From NCBI RefSeq assembly GCF_017792025.1, contig NZ_CP046956.1, positions 3,100,001 to 3,164,000 on the forward strand: 64,000 nucleotides of DNA, in the 5' to 3' direction. Under the pieces are notes generated by a model that was not told where the DNA came from, searched no databases, and saw only the letters and a program-made list of their open reading frames with translations. The stretch's first letter is position 1, and the number at the start of each line of letters is the position of its first letter. The position numbers and the translations under genes were made by a program. Positions 43,855-53,175 of the stretch are shown piece by piece. Origin of the DNA: Sediminibacillus dalangtanensis. GTDB taxonomy: Bacteria; Bacillota; Bacilli; Bacillales; Amphibacillaceae.

Positions 43855-43933
43855 ATTTCTCTACCCCTTGTTGCAGCATGCAGCAGTAAGTTCTCTGGCA
43901 GCTGTATTTTATGTGACTTCCCTGTTGAATTTT

Positions 43934-44575
43934 TTATAGATAAAACCAGCGTTGCCGTAATGCATACAAAACGGCATTCGTCCGGTCTGGCACATTTAGT
44001 TTTCTAAAGATAGAACTCACGTGATTCTTAACTGTTTTCTCTGTAATAAATAAGAATTTGGCAATTTTATCATTACTAAAGCCTTTCGTAAGCAACTCCA
44101 GTACATTCCATTCCCGTTCTGTCAGAATTCCGACTGGTTGTTCGACCACCTTGTTTGAAATCTTCAAGTAATCCTGAAACAAAACCGTCGAGAGCTTGGG
44201 ATGTACATATACATGACCTTCTAAGACGCAATCAATACCATTCGACAATTCCTCTGGCTGCATGCCGTTGAAAAAATAGCCATCCAACCCCTTTTGAAAC
44301 CAGTCGTTCAGCCTGGAAATATCGGGATCTGCAGTCCAAACAATCACCTTTTCTTCTTTTTGTTTCTGCCAATCAATCAATTCCATAATGGAATGACTAT
44401 CTGTGTCAATGTCGACGATCAATAGGTCTACAGTTTCCCCAACTTGCATAAGGGTTTGGCATTCACTATAAGAAACAGCTTTGACTGAATGAGATGGATA
44501 CTTATTCATCAATGCATTGATAATACCATCTCTTAATAGACAACGATCTTTCACCACAATAATATTCAATTCCAA
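43934..44575 (-). CDS. DegU-like LuxR-family response regulator, orphan
   Basis: The 213-residue protein has a receiver-like domain (1-120) and a C-terminal LuxR helix-turn-helix (LTEREWNVLELLTKGFSNDKIAKFLFITEKTVKNHVSSIFRKLNV) like that of DegU. The usual acidic pair is K9-D10 rather than two acids, while D55 in VDIDTD could be the acceptor, so phosphorylation may be weak or absent. No kinase gene is adjacent. Its product may control motility or exoenzyme genes, but that is a guess from family resemblance. Confidence 0.85.
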   Translation of the reverse strand: MELNIIVVKDRCLLRDGIINALMNKYPSHSVKAVSYSECQTLMQVGETVDLLIVDIDTDSHSIMELIDWQKQKEEKVIVWTADPDISRLNDWFQKGLDGYFFNGMQPEELSNGIDCVLEGHVYVHPKLSTVLFQDYLKISNKVVEQPVGILTEREWNVLELLTKGFSNDKIAKFLFITEKTVKNHVSSIFRKLNVPDRTNAVLYALRQRWFYL

Positions 44576-45061
44576 CTCACACCAATCTTTCCTTCGTATT
44601 CCCCAAAAATTTCTGTCTTCATCCCCCTATAAACCAAACCATCATTTTTATCCAGACAGTAACACATCACCTCGTTTTTACTAAAAATCCCAAAAAAATA
44701 GCTCTTCCTAATCAGGAACAGCCAGACATAGCTTGATTTCTATTAAATCAAGTGTTGGCAGCCAGGCGATCATAATTACGCGTGAGTATAATGACTCATG
44801 ACATAACCTTAGACCCTGGGCTTTGCGTCCTAACCTTTCGATTAGTTTGCCTTTATCAGAAATTATTCACATTCGTTTGTAGTTCTTTAGTAAGTATACT
44901 GTGTCATTTTTCACTTTTCAACATAAATTTACAAATAATGCAGATATTTTTTATTTCTAAAATTTAATCGCTTGCATTTTTCGGAATATTGTGTCTTATA
45001 AAAGGGATATAAATAATAAAAAATAGCAGGGATGTCCAACAATCGGCACTCCTGCTGTTCT
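44576..45061. other. 486-bp intergenic region
   Basis: Only an imperfect hairpin GCTCTTCC/GGAACAGC near 44702-44724 stands out. The rest is AT-rich and contains part of the out-of-frame extension of the DUF1206 gene. No gene, repeat or regulatory motif is evident. Confidence 0.4.
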
Positions 45062-45898
45062 TTAGCTTCCATAATCCATTTTTTGATAACGTCCCCCGAA
45101 AAACCTGGTACAGACCGAATAATATAAAGCCAAGCGAAACGACGCCGAGCTTCCAACTGCCATACGGCTGCTGAGCGAGCTCAGACAACGCTTCATCCAA
45201 ACCCTTTGCTTTATCAGGGTTTGTTGTGACAGCTGTCTGCACAAAGAAGAAACCGATAAGCCCAAAGACTATTCCCCGGGAAATCATCCCGATTTTTCCG
45301 GCGATTCTTGCAACCTTTTCTTCCTTTTCCTCCATTTCGCCCTGCTTGAACTTTTTCATGTAACTGCCTTTTATCCCGATACCCGCTTCATAAATGGCAA
45401 AACAAAAAACGACAAAGCCAAAAATCCCAAGCAGCCACGGACCATACGGCTGGGATAAAAGTTTTGCCGACATTGTCTGCTCAGAATTCCCGCCACTTCC
45501 TGCATGTACCGCGATTTTCAGCGCCTTAAACGAAATTCCGCCATAAATCAGCGCGCTGATGAAGAAGCCGGTACGAATGGCCAATCCCCGTATCCCCTTT
45601 CCATAGTCATCCGGGTCTTTAAATGCTCTGATCATTGCCAGACAATATAACCGAACAGTCCGATTCCAATGATCCAAACCAGGATCTCACCGAGCGGAAG
45701 AGCGGCAAGCGATTGAAACATACCGCTCGTACCAGCGGTTTTTCCGCCAAATCCTGCAGCTGCCAGCAAAGCAAGGAATCCGATTAAGGCAAATACAATT
45801 CCCTGTGCCATGTATCCTATCCTTCCAAAACGACGGATCCATGGCTTTGCTTGTTTATGTTGTTGGTCTATTTCTGCCTTCGTGGAAGGTATATCCAT
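45062..45898 (-). pseudogene. DUF1206 membrane protein, interrupted by two frameshifts
   Basis: A DUF1206 protein should be one chain of about 280 residues with three repeats of paired helices. Here the first repeat ends with GYIVWQ and a stop near 45632, while AMIRAFKDPDDYGKG resumes in another frame; adding one A in the CAATG at about 45635 restores YIVWQMIRAF. A second shift lies at about 45110, where removing one G from GGGGG gives FRGRYQKMDYGS and a stop at 45062. Both changes are in short homopolymers, so decay and sequencing error are both possible. The start is the ATG at 45898, preceded by AAGGGGAT. Confidence 0.75.
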
Positions 45899-45982
45899 AT
45901 TTATCCCCTTCTTTCGCAAGGATTGAAGTATAAAACATTATTCCCTTACGAAAAGAAGCAAAACTTGCCGCTTAGTCTCCAA

Positions 45983-47146
45983 CTAGAAAAAGTCTGTAAG
46001 ATACGTCTGCCGGACAGGCAGCATTTCATCAAGCAATTCCACTTCCTTGGGGCTGCCGCTGAACATTCCCGCAGCATACAACTCCGAAGGCCGCTTTGCG
46101 CCAAGAAGCATCACAGTAAGCTGTTGGATTGTGCAGAAAATGGCGTTTTCCTCAAGAATTTCATCTTCGATGCGAACAACTTGCCCACCCTCAATGCGAT
46201 AACTCCCTGCATTATCAGGCAAAAAATCATCTTCCACATGCAGGTGAACAGGCAGCGAAACGTTTTTGGACCGAAAAGGATAAGCTTTCAGAAATGCTGG
46301 CACATCGACAATCCGGGCCATGAAATAAGGCTTAATCTCCTGCGGAAACCTTGGCTCATCCATCTTCAAAGGCAACAAATCATTTTCCGGCATTTCCATT
46401 TCCACTTTTTCCACCATCGAGTCATGGTTGGCAATGAATTGCATGAGTAAACCCCAACCATTTAACGACAAGTAAACAAACTCCTCAACAGTGAGAATGT
46501 CATTCTTGACGTAGTAAATAAGATACCCTTCGGCTTCATCCTGCTCATTATAGGTCACAGCGATTTGCTCGTTTCCAGTCAGCACCCTTTGCTCCCACCA
46601 CCGTTCATCCCTTACCAGCATGCCATTGTAATTCTTGGCGAAACTGCTATAAAGGGAGTGCAACAACCCGATATCTTTTTGCACCCTGCGGACATAGCCG
46701 CTTCCATTCCAGTCTTTCTTCAACTGGTTGATCGGCAGCGAATAGTGTTTGTTTGTAAAGGCCAGCTCCCACCCGTATTTCCGGTAAAAAGGAAAGGAGA
46801 ACGGGTGCAGGAAAGACAATGTTTGACCATTTTCTTTCATGTCAAGAAGCGCATGATGCAACAGGTGCTTTACGATACCCTGGCGTCGATACTCCGGCCA
46901 GGTCGCTACGTTGCCGATTCCACCCATTGCAAATTCTTTACCGTTCAGATAGCAGGATAACGAATGGAGGTGCAGTTTGCCGGCAAGTGTTCCCTGTTCC
47001 ATCCAGCCCCAGATTTTGTGATGTTTTGTTTCTTCTATTTTTTTCTGCCTTTCCTCCGCAGACAGTTCATATTGAAAGGCAAATTGGGACAAAGCGAAAA
47101 TCTCCGGGAAATCCTTTTCAGTCAATCGTTGTATTGCTGTCATCAT
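45983..47146 (-). CDS. Eis-type GNAT N-acetyltransferase
   Basis: The N-terminal half is a GNAT domain with the acetyl-CoA loop WPEYRRQGIVKHLL near residues 85-98; a second GNAT-like part and a sterol-carrier-like C-terminal domain ending in TDFF follow, the three-part organisation of the Eis family. Eis-type enzymes acetylate amine substrates, aminoglycosides among them, but substrates vary. The gene lies 19 bp downstream of a TetR regulator on the same strand, suggesting a small inducible operon. Two ATGs at 47146 and 47143 follow AAGGGGAGA. Confidence 0.88.
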   Translation of the reverse strand: MMTAIQRLTEKDFPEIFALSQFAFQYELSAEERQKKIEETKHHKIWGWMEQGTLAGKLHLHSLSCYLNGKEFAMGGIGNVATWPEYRRQGIVKHLLHHALLDMKENGQTLSFLHPFSFPFYRKYGWELAFTNKHYSLPINQLKKDWNGSGYVRRVQKDIGLLHSLYSSFAKNYNGMLVRDERWWEQRVLTGNEQIAVTYNEQDEAEGYLIYYVKNDILTVEEFVYLSLNGWGLLMQFIANHDSMVEKVEMEMPENDLLPLKMDEPRFPQEIKPYFMARIVDVPAFLKAYPFRSKNVSLPVHLHVEDDFLPDNAGSYRIEGGQVVRIEDEILEENAIFCTIQQLTVMLLGAKRPSELYAAGMFSGSPKEVELLDEMLPVRQTYLTDFF

Positions 47147-47165
47147 CCATCTCCCCTTTCATTCG

Positions 47166-47750
47166 TTACTCACATATAACTTCCAACTGACTGGCGATGA
47201 CCTTTTCCACCTGCTTTTCGGTTAACCGTTCCGGTTCCAGCATGGCGTGAAGCGCCAATCCATCGACCATCGCATACAGTCTCTCGATCTCAAGCTGCCT
47301 ATCGACACCTGGCCGTAGCAAACCATTTGTCTCCATATACTCAAACATCAGCTGAATAGCTGCTAAAATGCCATCCCCTTCCTCCTCCAATAAGTGAGGG
47401 TGATAACGGGCATAGCTGACAAACGTAAACCACACCTCCATCTCTGCTCTGGTCTGCTTGTTCGTTGGTACGATTTCCAGTAAAACGTCGAGCATCTTCT
47501 GTTTGGGCGATCCGTCACGGTGGATAATCCGCTCGATTCGTTCCGAAGCTCTTTCCTTGACTAAACGCATGGAATAAAGAATCAAATCCTCCTGGTTGGA
47601 AAAATAATAGCGCAGGGCCCCAAGTGACAGCCCTGCCTTTTCTGCTATCTTACGAACGGTCGCCCCTTCCATTCCATTTTCCAAAATGACCCGCCATGCT
47701 GCTTCTGCTATTTTATTTCTACGCTGTTCATGATTCACTTTTTTTGGCAT
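47166..47750 (-). CDS. TetR-family regulator
   Basis: The 194-residue protein has an N-terminal TetR helix-turn-helix (ATVRKIAEKAGLSLGALRYYFSNQEDLILY) and an all-helical effector domain. It directly precedes the acetyltransferase gene. A 42-bp perfect palindrome begins 28 bp upstream of its start and a related half-size site lies 46 bp further, so it probably represses itself, the acetyltransferase and the divergent membrane-protein gene. Confidence 0.92.
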   Translation of the reverse strand: MPKKVNHEQRRNKIAEAAWRVILENGMEGATVRKIAEKAGLSLGALRYYFSNQEDLILYSMRLVKERASERIERIIHRDGSPKQKMLDVLLEIVPTNKQTRAEMEVWFTFVSYARYHPHLLEEEGDGILAAIQLMFEYMETNGLLRPGVDRQLEIERLYAMVDGLALHAMLEPERLTEKQVEKVIASQLEVICE

Positions 47751-47777
47751 ATTCTTACGATAGCAATTCGGAAACGA

Positions 47778-47819
47778 ACATTCAATTATTTAATACAATT
47801 GTATTAAATAATTGAATGT
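47778..47819. promoter_or_regulatory. 42-bp perfect palindrome, probable TetR operator
   Basis: The sequence is exactly self-complementary about the 47798/47799 junction, with arms beginning ACATTCAATTATTTAATACAA. It lies in the 161-bp region between the TetR gene and the divergent membrane-protein gene. This is unusually long and perfect for a TetR operator and could bind two dimers. Confidence 0.75.
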
Positions 47820-47837
47820 GCTATGCTTTTTTTATCT

Positions 47838-47852
47838 GATACAACCGTACTA
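47838..47852. promoter_or_regulatory. Second, degenerate TetR-type site
   Basis: GATACAACCGTACTA resembles the centre of the 42-bp palindrome (AATACAATTGTATTA) at 11 of 15 positions. Its centre is 46 bp from that of the palindrome. Confidence 0.45.
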
Positions 47853-47911
47853 AAAAACGATAGGAGAAAATTTTAAAAGTTGATAGAGAGTTCAAGGGGG
47901 AGGGAAGATAG

Positions 47912-48460
47912 TTGAATGGTATTGTCTGGTTGATCATTGTCTGTGAAATTGCCTTTTGGATTGCCATCATTGCTGGTCTGGTCACCCGTTACTTATGGAA
48001 AAAAGAGAAAGCAGGACTCGTTTTACTGGCGATGACACCGGTAATTGACTTAATTCTGCTGATTCTGGCAGGTTTTGATTTATATCGGGGAGCTGAGGCC
48101 ACTGCTGCTCACGGTATAGCCGCTATTTATATCGGAAGCTCGATTGCATTCGGGAAAAGTATGATAGCATGGGCCGACCAACGCTTCCAATATTATATTC
48201 TTAAGCAGCAGGAATCAAAACCGCAAAAACGCTACGGATATGAATATGCCAAATATTATGCGAAAGGATGGCTGCGCCATATACTGGCTTTTGTCATCGG
48301 CGCCGGGCTGCTTGCTGCCACGATTTTTATAATTGGAGATACAGAGCGAACGGAAGCTTTAACAGGAATAATCAGAGTGTGGGCATTGGCCTTGGGAATT
48401 GATACGCTTGCCACCATCAGTTACTTCCTTTGGCCCCGGAAACAAAAAAATGTGAGGTAA
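47912..48460 (+). CDS. Integral membrane protein of unknown function
   Basis: This 182-residue protein has about five hydrophobic helices (near residues 2-24, 32-55, 65-85, 123-145 and 152-172) and a basic loop KQQESKPQKRYGYEYAKYYAKGWLRH. I do not recognise the family. The start is a TTG at 47912 behind GGGGGAGGG. It diverges from the TetR-acetyltransferase operon across the palindromic operator, so it may be a co-regulated transporter or permeability factor. Confidence 0.7.
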   Translation: MNGIVWLIIVCEIAFWIAIIAGLVTRYLWKKEKAGLVLLAMTPVIDLILLILAGFDLYRGAEATAAHGIAAIYIGSSIAFGKSMIAWADQRFQYYILKQQESKPQKRYGYEYAKYYAKGWLRHILAFVIGAGLLAATIFIIGDTERTEALTGIIRVWALALGIDTLATISYFLWPRKQKNVR

Positions 48461-48585
48461 TAATAGAACAAAAGCACAAGAGCCTTGCCCACCTCCTTGA
48501 TAGAGAAAACGAAAGGGCGGATGAACTTAGAAAAAGTAGAAACGTTAAAATTATTCTGCTTGCTCTTCTTCTATCGAATGAAGTT

Positions 48586-48665
48586 CTTTTTACCGTTTAT
48601 CTGCCTGCTTTCGTGCTTCAACGACCAGATGAAAGCCTTTTTACTGGTTTACCTGCCTGCTTTCG
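48586..48665 (+). repeat. Imperfect direct repeat of about 28 bp
   Basis: CTTTTTACCGTTTATCTGCC at 48586 and CTTTTTACTGGTTTACCTGC at 48637 begin two copies that both end in TGCCTGCTTTCG. The copies are 51 bp apart in non-coding DNA between the membrane-protein gene and the small minus-strand gene. Confidence 0.55.
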
Positions 48666-48695
48666 ACTCTATACAGCTTTATTCATATCCCTCCA

Positions 48696-48962
48696 TCATC
48701 CAATCTGCTTCCGGGACTCTTTCAAGCTTTTTTCCTGTCTTTCTAGCAGCAACAGCATCTTTTCAAAAGTGGTGCCTCGCTTCTCTTGGACATCCTCCTG
48801 AAGCCTTGCTTTCAATACAGCTTTTGTTTGGTCATCCATCTTTACAATAAGCGCTTTCCACATATCGATAAAGGTCATTCCAGGTTCCATATGGATTTCA
48901 TAGGCAAAACACGTCTTCAACACTTGGTAATACAATTCCTTCAGTGCGATTTCATCCTTCAT
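48696..48962 (-). CDS. Small helical hypothetical protein
   Basis: The 88-residue product is highly charged and predicted helical (FEKMLLLLERQEKSLKESRK), without membrane segments or cysteines of note beyond one. GGAGG lies nine bases before the ATG, which is the main support for it being real. No family is recognised. Overlapping plus-strand frames have poorer sites and composition. Confidence 0.5.
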   Translation of the reverse strand: MKDEIALKELYYQVLKTCFAYEIHMEPGMTFIDMWKALIVKMDDQTKAVLKARLQEDVQEKRGTTFEKMLLLLERQEKSLKESRKQIG

Positions 48963-49187
48963 CTACTACAGACCTCCGTTCCGGTTTGGTAGTTTCTAGC
49001 ATTAGTATGGCCAGTAGGCATCTGAATTAAACGAATTCACCGAAAAAAAGGGCGGTAATACAACGTTGTATACGATTGCAGGTTTGTTTGCTAAAATCTT
49101 ACCAAGGACTTTACTCGCCCAAAAAAACAAATTAGTGCTAAAAGTTTTCTAGCTTTCTATCAAACTAAACACGAAGGGGATGCCGTC

Positions 49188-50324
49188 ATGTATTTGACCC
49201 CTGCATTAGGCAGAAAAATCGTATCAGAAGTGAAGCCGCTACTCGATGAACACCTGATCATTGTCGACCCTGATGGCATCATCATCGCCAGCACAGATAA
49301 GGACCGGATCGACAGTTATCATGAAGGTGCTGTAATAGCCTGCCAAAGAAAAACAGAGCTGATTCTTTCGGAAGCGGACAAAGCGAACATGACCGGGGTA
49401 AAAGCCGGAATCAACTTGCCCATCTATTTCGAAGGATTGCCCATCGGTGTCATCGGAATTACCGGCCGCCCGGAAACGGTTGCGCCTTTTGGATCGCTGG
49501 TAAAGAAAATGACAGAGCTGCTGATTCAGGAAAATATGTACTTCCAGCAGGCAGAGTGGAAAACGCGGCGGCTGGAGGCATATCTTTTCGATTGGGTTCA
49601 GCAGGAAAAACCAGATGAAGTATTCCTAAACAACGGACGGCTATTAGGTATCGATATGTCCTCCTGGAAGCGCTGTACCCTTATCCACTTTTCCGCCTCA
49701 GACAACAAAAGCGCCTCCGAATTTTATCGAAACACCCGGGATTGGTTGGAAAAAAGAACGAACGACATCGTACTTAGCTGGGGAAATGATTGCTGCCTGC
49801 TTTTACATGATGAGTCGAAACCACTGGAAACAAAGGTATCCGCCGATTACTCCTGTTTGCTGATCCGGTTTCAGCAGGACTTTATAAAACGATTCGGATT
49901 TTTGCCAGAAATAGCAGTGGGGCCGCCCGGACCTCCAGAGAAAATGAGACACTTGGTGCAGAAGACAGAAAAAACCCTTGCCATCGCAATAAAAAGGGCT
50001 TCCCTCGTTCTATATGAAGATTTGCTGTTGGAGTTGTGCATCGAAGACCTGACACCAGCAACCAAAACCGCCTTCATCCATCGCTGCCTGGGTGAGCTTC
50101 CACAGCATTCAGATCTCTTGGCCACCTTGAATGTGTTTTTGGCAAATAACTTGCATATAGCAGAAACTGCCCGCCAGCTAAACGTTCATATCAATACGAT
50201 TCATTACCGCTTGAGTAAGATTGAAGCGATTACCGGCCATGACCCTAAACAGCTTTCATCCCAGGTTTCTTTTTATTTGGCTTTGTTACTATTGGAGGAT
50301 CCTACAATATTAGCAAAAAATTAA
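49188..50324 (+). CDS. CdaR/YsfB-type sugar-diacid regulator
   Basis: An N-terminal putative diacid-sensing domain (residues 1-135: LIIVDPDGIIIASTDKDRI, GLPIGVIGITGRPETVAPFG) leads through a variable middle region to a PucR-type helix-turn-helix at the C-terminus (IAETARQLNVHINTIHYRLSKIEAITG). The 378-residue length is typical. It immediately precedes glcD-glcF, the arrangement ysfB-ysfC-ysfD of Bacillus subtilis, so it probably activates glycolate or glycerate use. GAAGGGG precedes the ATG. Confidence 0.92.
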   Translation: MYLTPALGRKIVSEVKPLLDEHLIIVDPDGIIIASTDKDRIDSYHEGAVIACQRKTELILSEADKANMTGVKAGINLPIYFEGLPIGVIGITGRPETVAPFGSLVKKMTELLIQENMYFQQAEWKTRRLEAYLFDWVQQEKPDEVFLNNGRLLGIDMSSWKRCTLIHFSASDNKSASEFYRNTRDWLEKRTNDIVLSWGNDCCLLLHDESKPLETKVSADYSCLLIRFQQDFIKRFGFLPEIAVGPPGPPEKMRHLVQKTEKTLAIAIKRASLVLYEDLLLELCIEDLTPATKTAFIHRCLGELPQHSDLLATLNVFLANNLHIAETARQLNVHINTIHYRLSKIEAITGHDPKQLSSQVSFYLALLLLEDPTILAKN

Positions 50325-50411
50325 ATGTATTTATTGTATGTTTCTCCATACAATTGCCCGCCTTTTACGATTACACTAAAGAAAATGAGATAGCAGAGAA
50401 GGAGAATGTCG

Positions 50412-51824
50412 ATGCTTACAAAAAATGGTTTGGAAGTACTGACGGCTATTGTCGGGAAAGAAAATGTGGAAACCTCCCAGGCCAGCAAACTGGTTTATTC
50501 CTTTGACGCCACTCCTCAGTTCCAATCACTGCCCGATGCGATCGTTTCCCCACGATCTGCTTCCGAGGTTGGCCAAGTCGTAAAATGGTGTAGTGAACAG
50601 GAAATACCGATAGTCCCAAGAGGCTCCGGTACCAACTTAAGCGCCGGAACGACACCACTTCAAGGCGGGATTGTCCTCCTAATGAAACATCTGGACAACA
50701 TCCTGGAAATTGACGAAGAAAATTTAACCGTAACCACACAACCAGGCGTTAATACCCTGGAGCTGATGGAAGCTGTCGAGGCAAAAGGATTGTTTTACCC
50801 TCCTGACCCAAGCTCGATGAAGATTTCGCAAATCGGCGGGAACATTAACGAAAACTCCGGCGGTCTGCGTGGTCTAAAATACGGAGTGACCCGTGACTAT
50901 GTAATGGGACTGGAAGTCGTCCTTCCAAACGGAGAAACAATCCGCACCGGCGGGAAGTTGGCAAAAGATGTAGCTGGATATGATCTGACAAGACTGTTTG
51001 TCGGTTCTGAAGGAACCCTCGGGATTATCACGGAAGTCACGCTAAAACTGATTCCCTTGCCTGAAACGAAAAAGACGGTACTTGCTCTTTATGAAGACAT
51101 GGATGCTGCTGCACGGACCGTTTCCAAGATTATCGCCAGCAAAATCATTCCGGCTACCCTTGAGTTTCTCGACCAGCCCACCATCAAAGTGGTCGAAGAC
51201 TTTTCCAATATCGGTCTGCCGACCCACGCAAAAGCCGTCTTGTTGATTGAACAGGATGGCGATGCAGCTGTTGTCGACAAGGATATTGCCCGCATCGTTT
51301 CAATTTGTGAGGACAATCAGGCCATCGAGGTTAGCATGGCTGCTTCCGAGACAGAAGCAGAAGCATTGCGCTCGGCGAGGAGATCCGCTTTATCGGCGCT
51401 GGCTCGTTTAAAGCCGACCACTATACTAGAGGACGCTACGGTTCCTCGTTCGGAGATTGCCAACATGGTCGAAGCTATCAATCGGATTGCAGAAAAACAT
51501 CAGGTGGAAATTTGTACATTCGGCCATGCTGGTGACGGCAATTTGCACCCTACCTGTTTGACGGATGCTCGGGATAAAGAGGAAATGAAACGAGTCGAAC
51601 AGGCCTTCGAAGAAATATTCACGACTGCCGTAGCACTTGGCGGAACGATAACCGGCGAGCACGGTGTCGGTGCCATGAAGGCCCCTTATTTGCACCTAAA
51701 GCTTGGAGAAGCCGGAGTGGAAGCCATGCGGTCCATCAAGCAAGCATTCGACCCGAAAAATATCATGAATCCGGGAAAGATGTTTGCCAACGAAAATCGT
51801 AAACGGGTGGTGGTGAAACAGTGA
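50412..51824 (+). CDS. glcD: Glycolate oxidase FAD-binding subunit
   Basis: This FAD enzyme oxidises glycolate or a related 2-hydroxy acid, passing electrons to GlcF. It has the FAD_binding_4 domain (PRGSGTNLSAGTTPLQGGIVL, PPDPSSMKISQIGGNINENSGGLRGLKYG) and the cap domain with FGHAGDGNLHPT and GTITGEHGVGAMKAPYL near the C-terminus. I prefer the ATG at 50412 because AAGGAGA lies eight bases upstream; the ATG at 50406 touches it. A separate glcE is absent, as in other Bacillaceae. Confidence 0.93.
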   Translation: MLTKNGLEVLTAIVGKENVETSQASKLVYSFDATPQFQSLPDAIVSPRSASEVGQVVKWCSEQEIPIVPRGSGTNLSAGTTPLQGGIVLLMKHLDNILEIDEENLTVTTQPGVNTLELMEAVEAKGLFYPPDPSSMKISQIGGNINENSGGLRGLKYGVTRDYVMGLEVVLPNGETIRTGGKLAKDVAGYDLTRLFVGSEGTLGIITEVTLKLIPLPETKKTVLALYEDMDAAARTVSKIIASKIIPATLEFLDQPTIKVVEDFSNIGLPTHAKAVLLIEQDGDAAVVDKDIARIVSICEDNQAIEVSMAASETEAEALRSARRSALSALARLKPTTILEDATVPRSEIANMVEAINRIAEKHQVEICTFGHAGDGNLHPTCLTDARDKEEMKRVEQAFEEIFTTAVALGGTITGEHGVGAMKAPYLHLKLGEAGVEAMRSIKQAFDPKNIMNPGKMFANENRKRVVVKQ

Positions 51825-53155
51825 AAACAGCAGAGAAGCAACGGATCCAACAACAATTCCAGGAAAAAATGGATTACGATGAATTACTGAACTGCATGCG
51901 CTGCGGCTTTTGCCTGCCCAGCTGTCCAACCTATATTGAATCGGGTAAAGATGAAGCACACTCTCCCCGTGGGAGAATCGCCCTCATGAAAGCGGTCGTC
52001 GACGGAGAGATCGAACCCGATGAAGAGGTCAAACGCTCACTGGATATGTGCCTTGGCTGCCGGGCGTGCGAACCAGTCTGTCCATCAGGCGTCAATTATG
52101 GACATTTGCTGGAACAAGCGCGGGATATCATCTATCAAAATCAAGAACAGCCCATACCAGTCAAAGCCGTGCGAAAAGCGGCATTCCAGGGTTTATTCCC
52201 CCACCAAAACCGCATGATCGGATTGACCGGCCTAATCGGCTTTTACCAACGTTCGGGCTTGCGGACTGCAGCCCGAAAATCCGGTATGATGAAACTACTC
52301 CCCGATTCGATGCGATTGATGGAAAAAGTATTGCCGGATGTTCCGACAAGCAAAGCCATGAAACAGCGGCAACGCCTTTTCCAACCGACAGTTCCGGTAA
52401 AAAAACGTGTCGCCTTTTTTGCGGGCTGTTTAATGGACACTGTCTTTCTTTCGACCAATGATGCAACGACGAAGCTTCTACAGTATGCTGGCTGTGAAAT
52501 CATCGTTCCTGAAGCCCAAGCGTGCTGTGGTGCCCTGCATGGCCATAGCGGGGAAAAACAGCAGGCAAAGACGATGGCAAAACGCAATATTGCCGCATTC
52601 GAAGAAGCTGGAATAGATTATATAATCACCAACGCCGGAGGCTGTGGCGCCTTTTTAGTCGATTACGGTCATTTGTTGAAGGATGAACCGGAGTGGAAAG
52701 ATCGTGCTGAGGCTTTTTCCAGCAAGATAAAAGATATATCCAGCGTTTTAGTGGAGTTGGGTTTTGACAAACTACCTTTGTCACTTCAAGATGAAATCAT
52801 CACTTACCAGGATTCCTGCCATTTGAAGAATGTCCAAAAAACATTCATGGAGCCAAGGAAACTGTTATCTTGCATCGAAGGAGCGCAATATGTAGAGATG
52901 AAAGATGCAGGCCGCTGCTGTGGATCGGCAGGCATCTACAACCTTGTCGAAACAGAGATGTCCATGCAGATTCTTGATTACAAAATGAAACAAACAAAGG
53001 CGACAAAAGCAAAAACGATCGTTACAGCGAACCCTGGCTGTCTGTTGCAAATGAAACTTGGCATCGAAAAAGAAGGCCTTTCCGATCAGATGCGGGCTGT
53101 CCATATCGTTGATTTGCTTCTGGAAGCTTATGAAAACGCCAATCCATCTTCTTAA
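51821..53155 (+). CDS. glcF: Glycolate oxidase iron-sulfur subunit
   Basis: The electron-transfer partner of GlcD. Two 4Fe-4S motifs lie near the N-terminus (CMRCGFCLPSCPTY and CLGCRACEPVCPSG), followed by two CCG domains (ACCGALHGHSG; GRCCGSAGIYN). It starts with GTG overlapping the glcD stop by 4 bp, so the two are translationally coupled. Length 444 residues is normal. Confidence 0.94.
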   Translation: MKTAEKQRIQQQFQEKMDYDELLNCMRCGFCLPSCPTYIESGKDEAHSPRGRIALMKAVVDGEIEPDEEVKRSLDMCLGCRACEPVCPSGVNYGHLLEQARDIIYQNQEQPIPVKAVRKAAFQGLFPHQNRMIGLTGLIGFYQRSGLRTAARKSGMMKLLPDSMRLMEKVLPDVPTSKAMKQRQRLFQPTVPVKKRVAFFAGCLMDTVFLSTNDATTKLLQYAGCEIIVPEAQACCGALHGHSGEKQQAKTMAKRNIAAFEEAGIDYIITNAGGCGAFLVDYGHLLKDEPEWKDRAEAFSSKIKDISSVLVELGFDKLPLSLQDEIITYQDSCHLKNVQKTFMEPRKLLSCIEGAQYVEMKDAGRCCGSAGIYNLVETEMSMQILDYKMKQTKATKAKTIVTANPGCLLQMKLGIEKEGLSDQMRAVHIVDLLLEAYENANPSS

Positions 53156-53175
53156 TTTCACAAACGAGGCATCTT

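Noticed and set aside
48485..48850. 121-residue plus-strand open frame
   Set aside because: It reads through the direct repeat and antisense to the small minus-strand gene, which has the better ribosome site.
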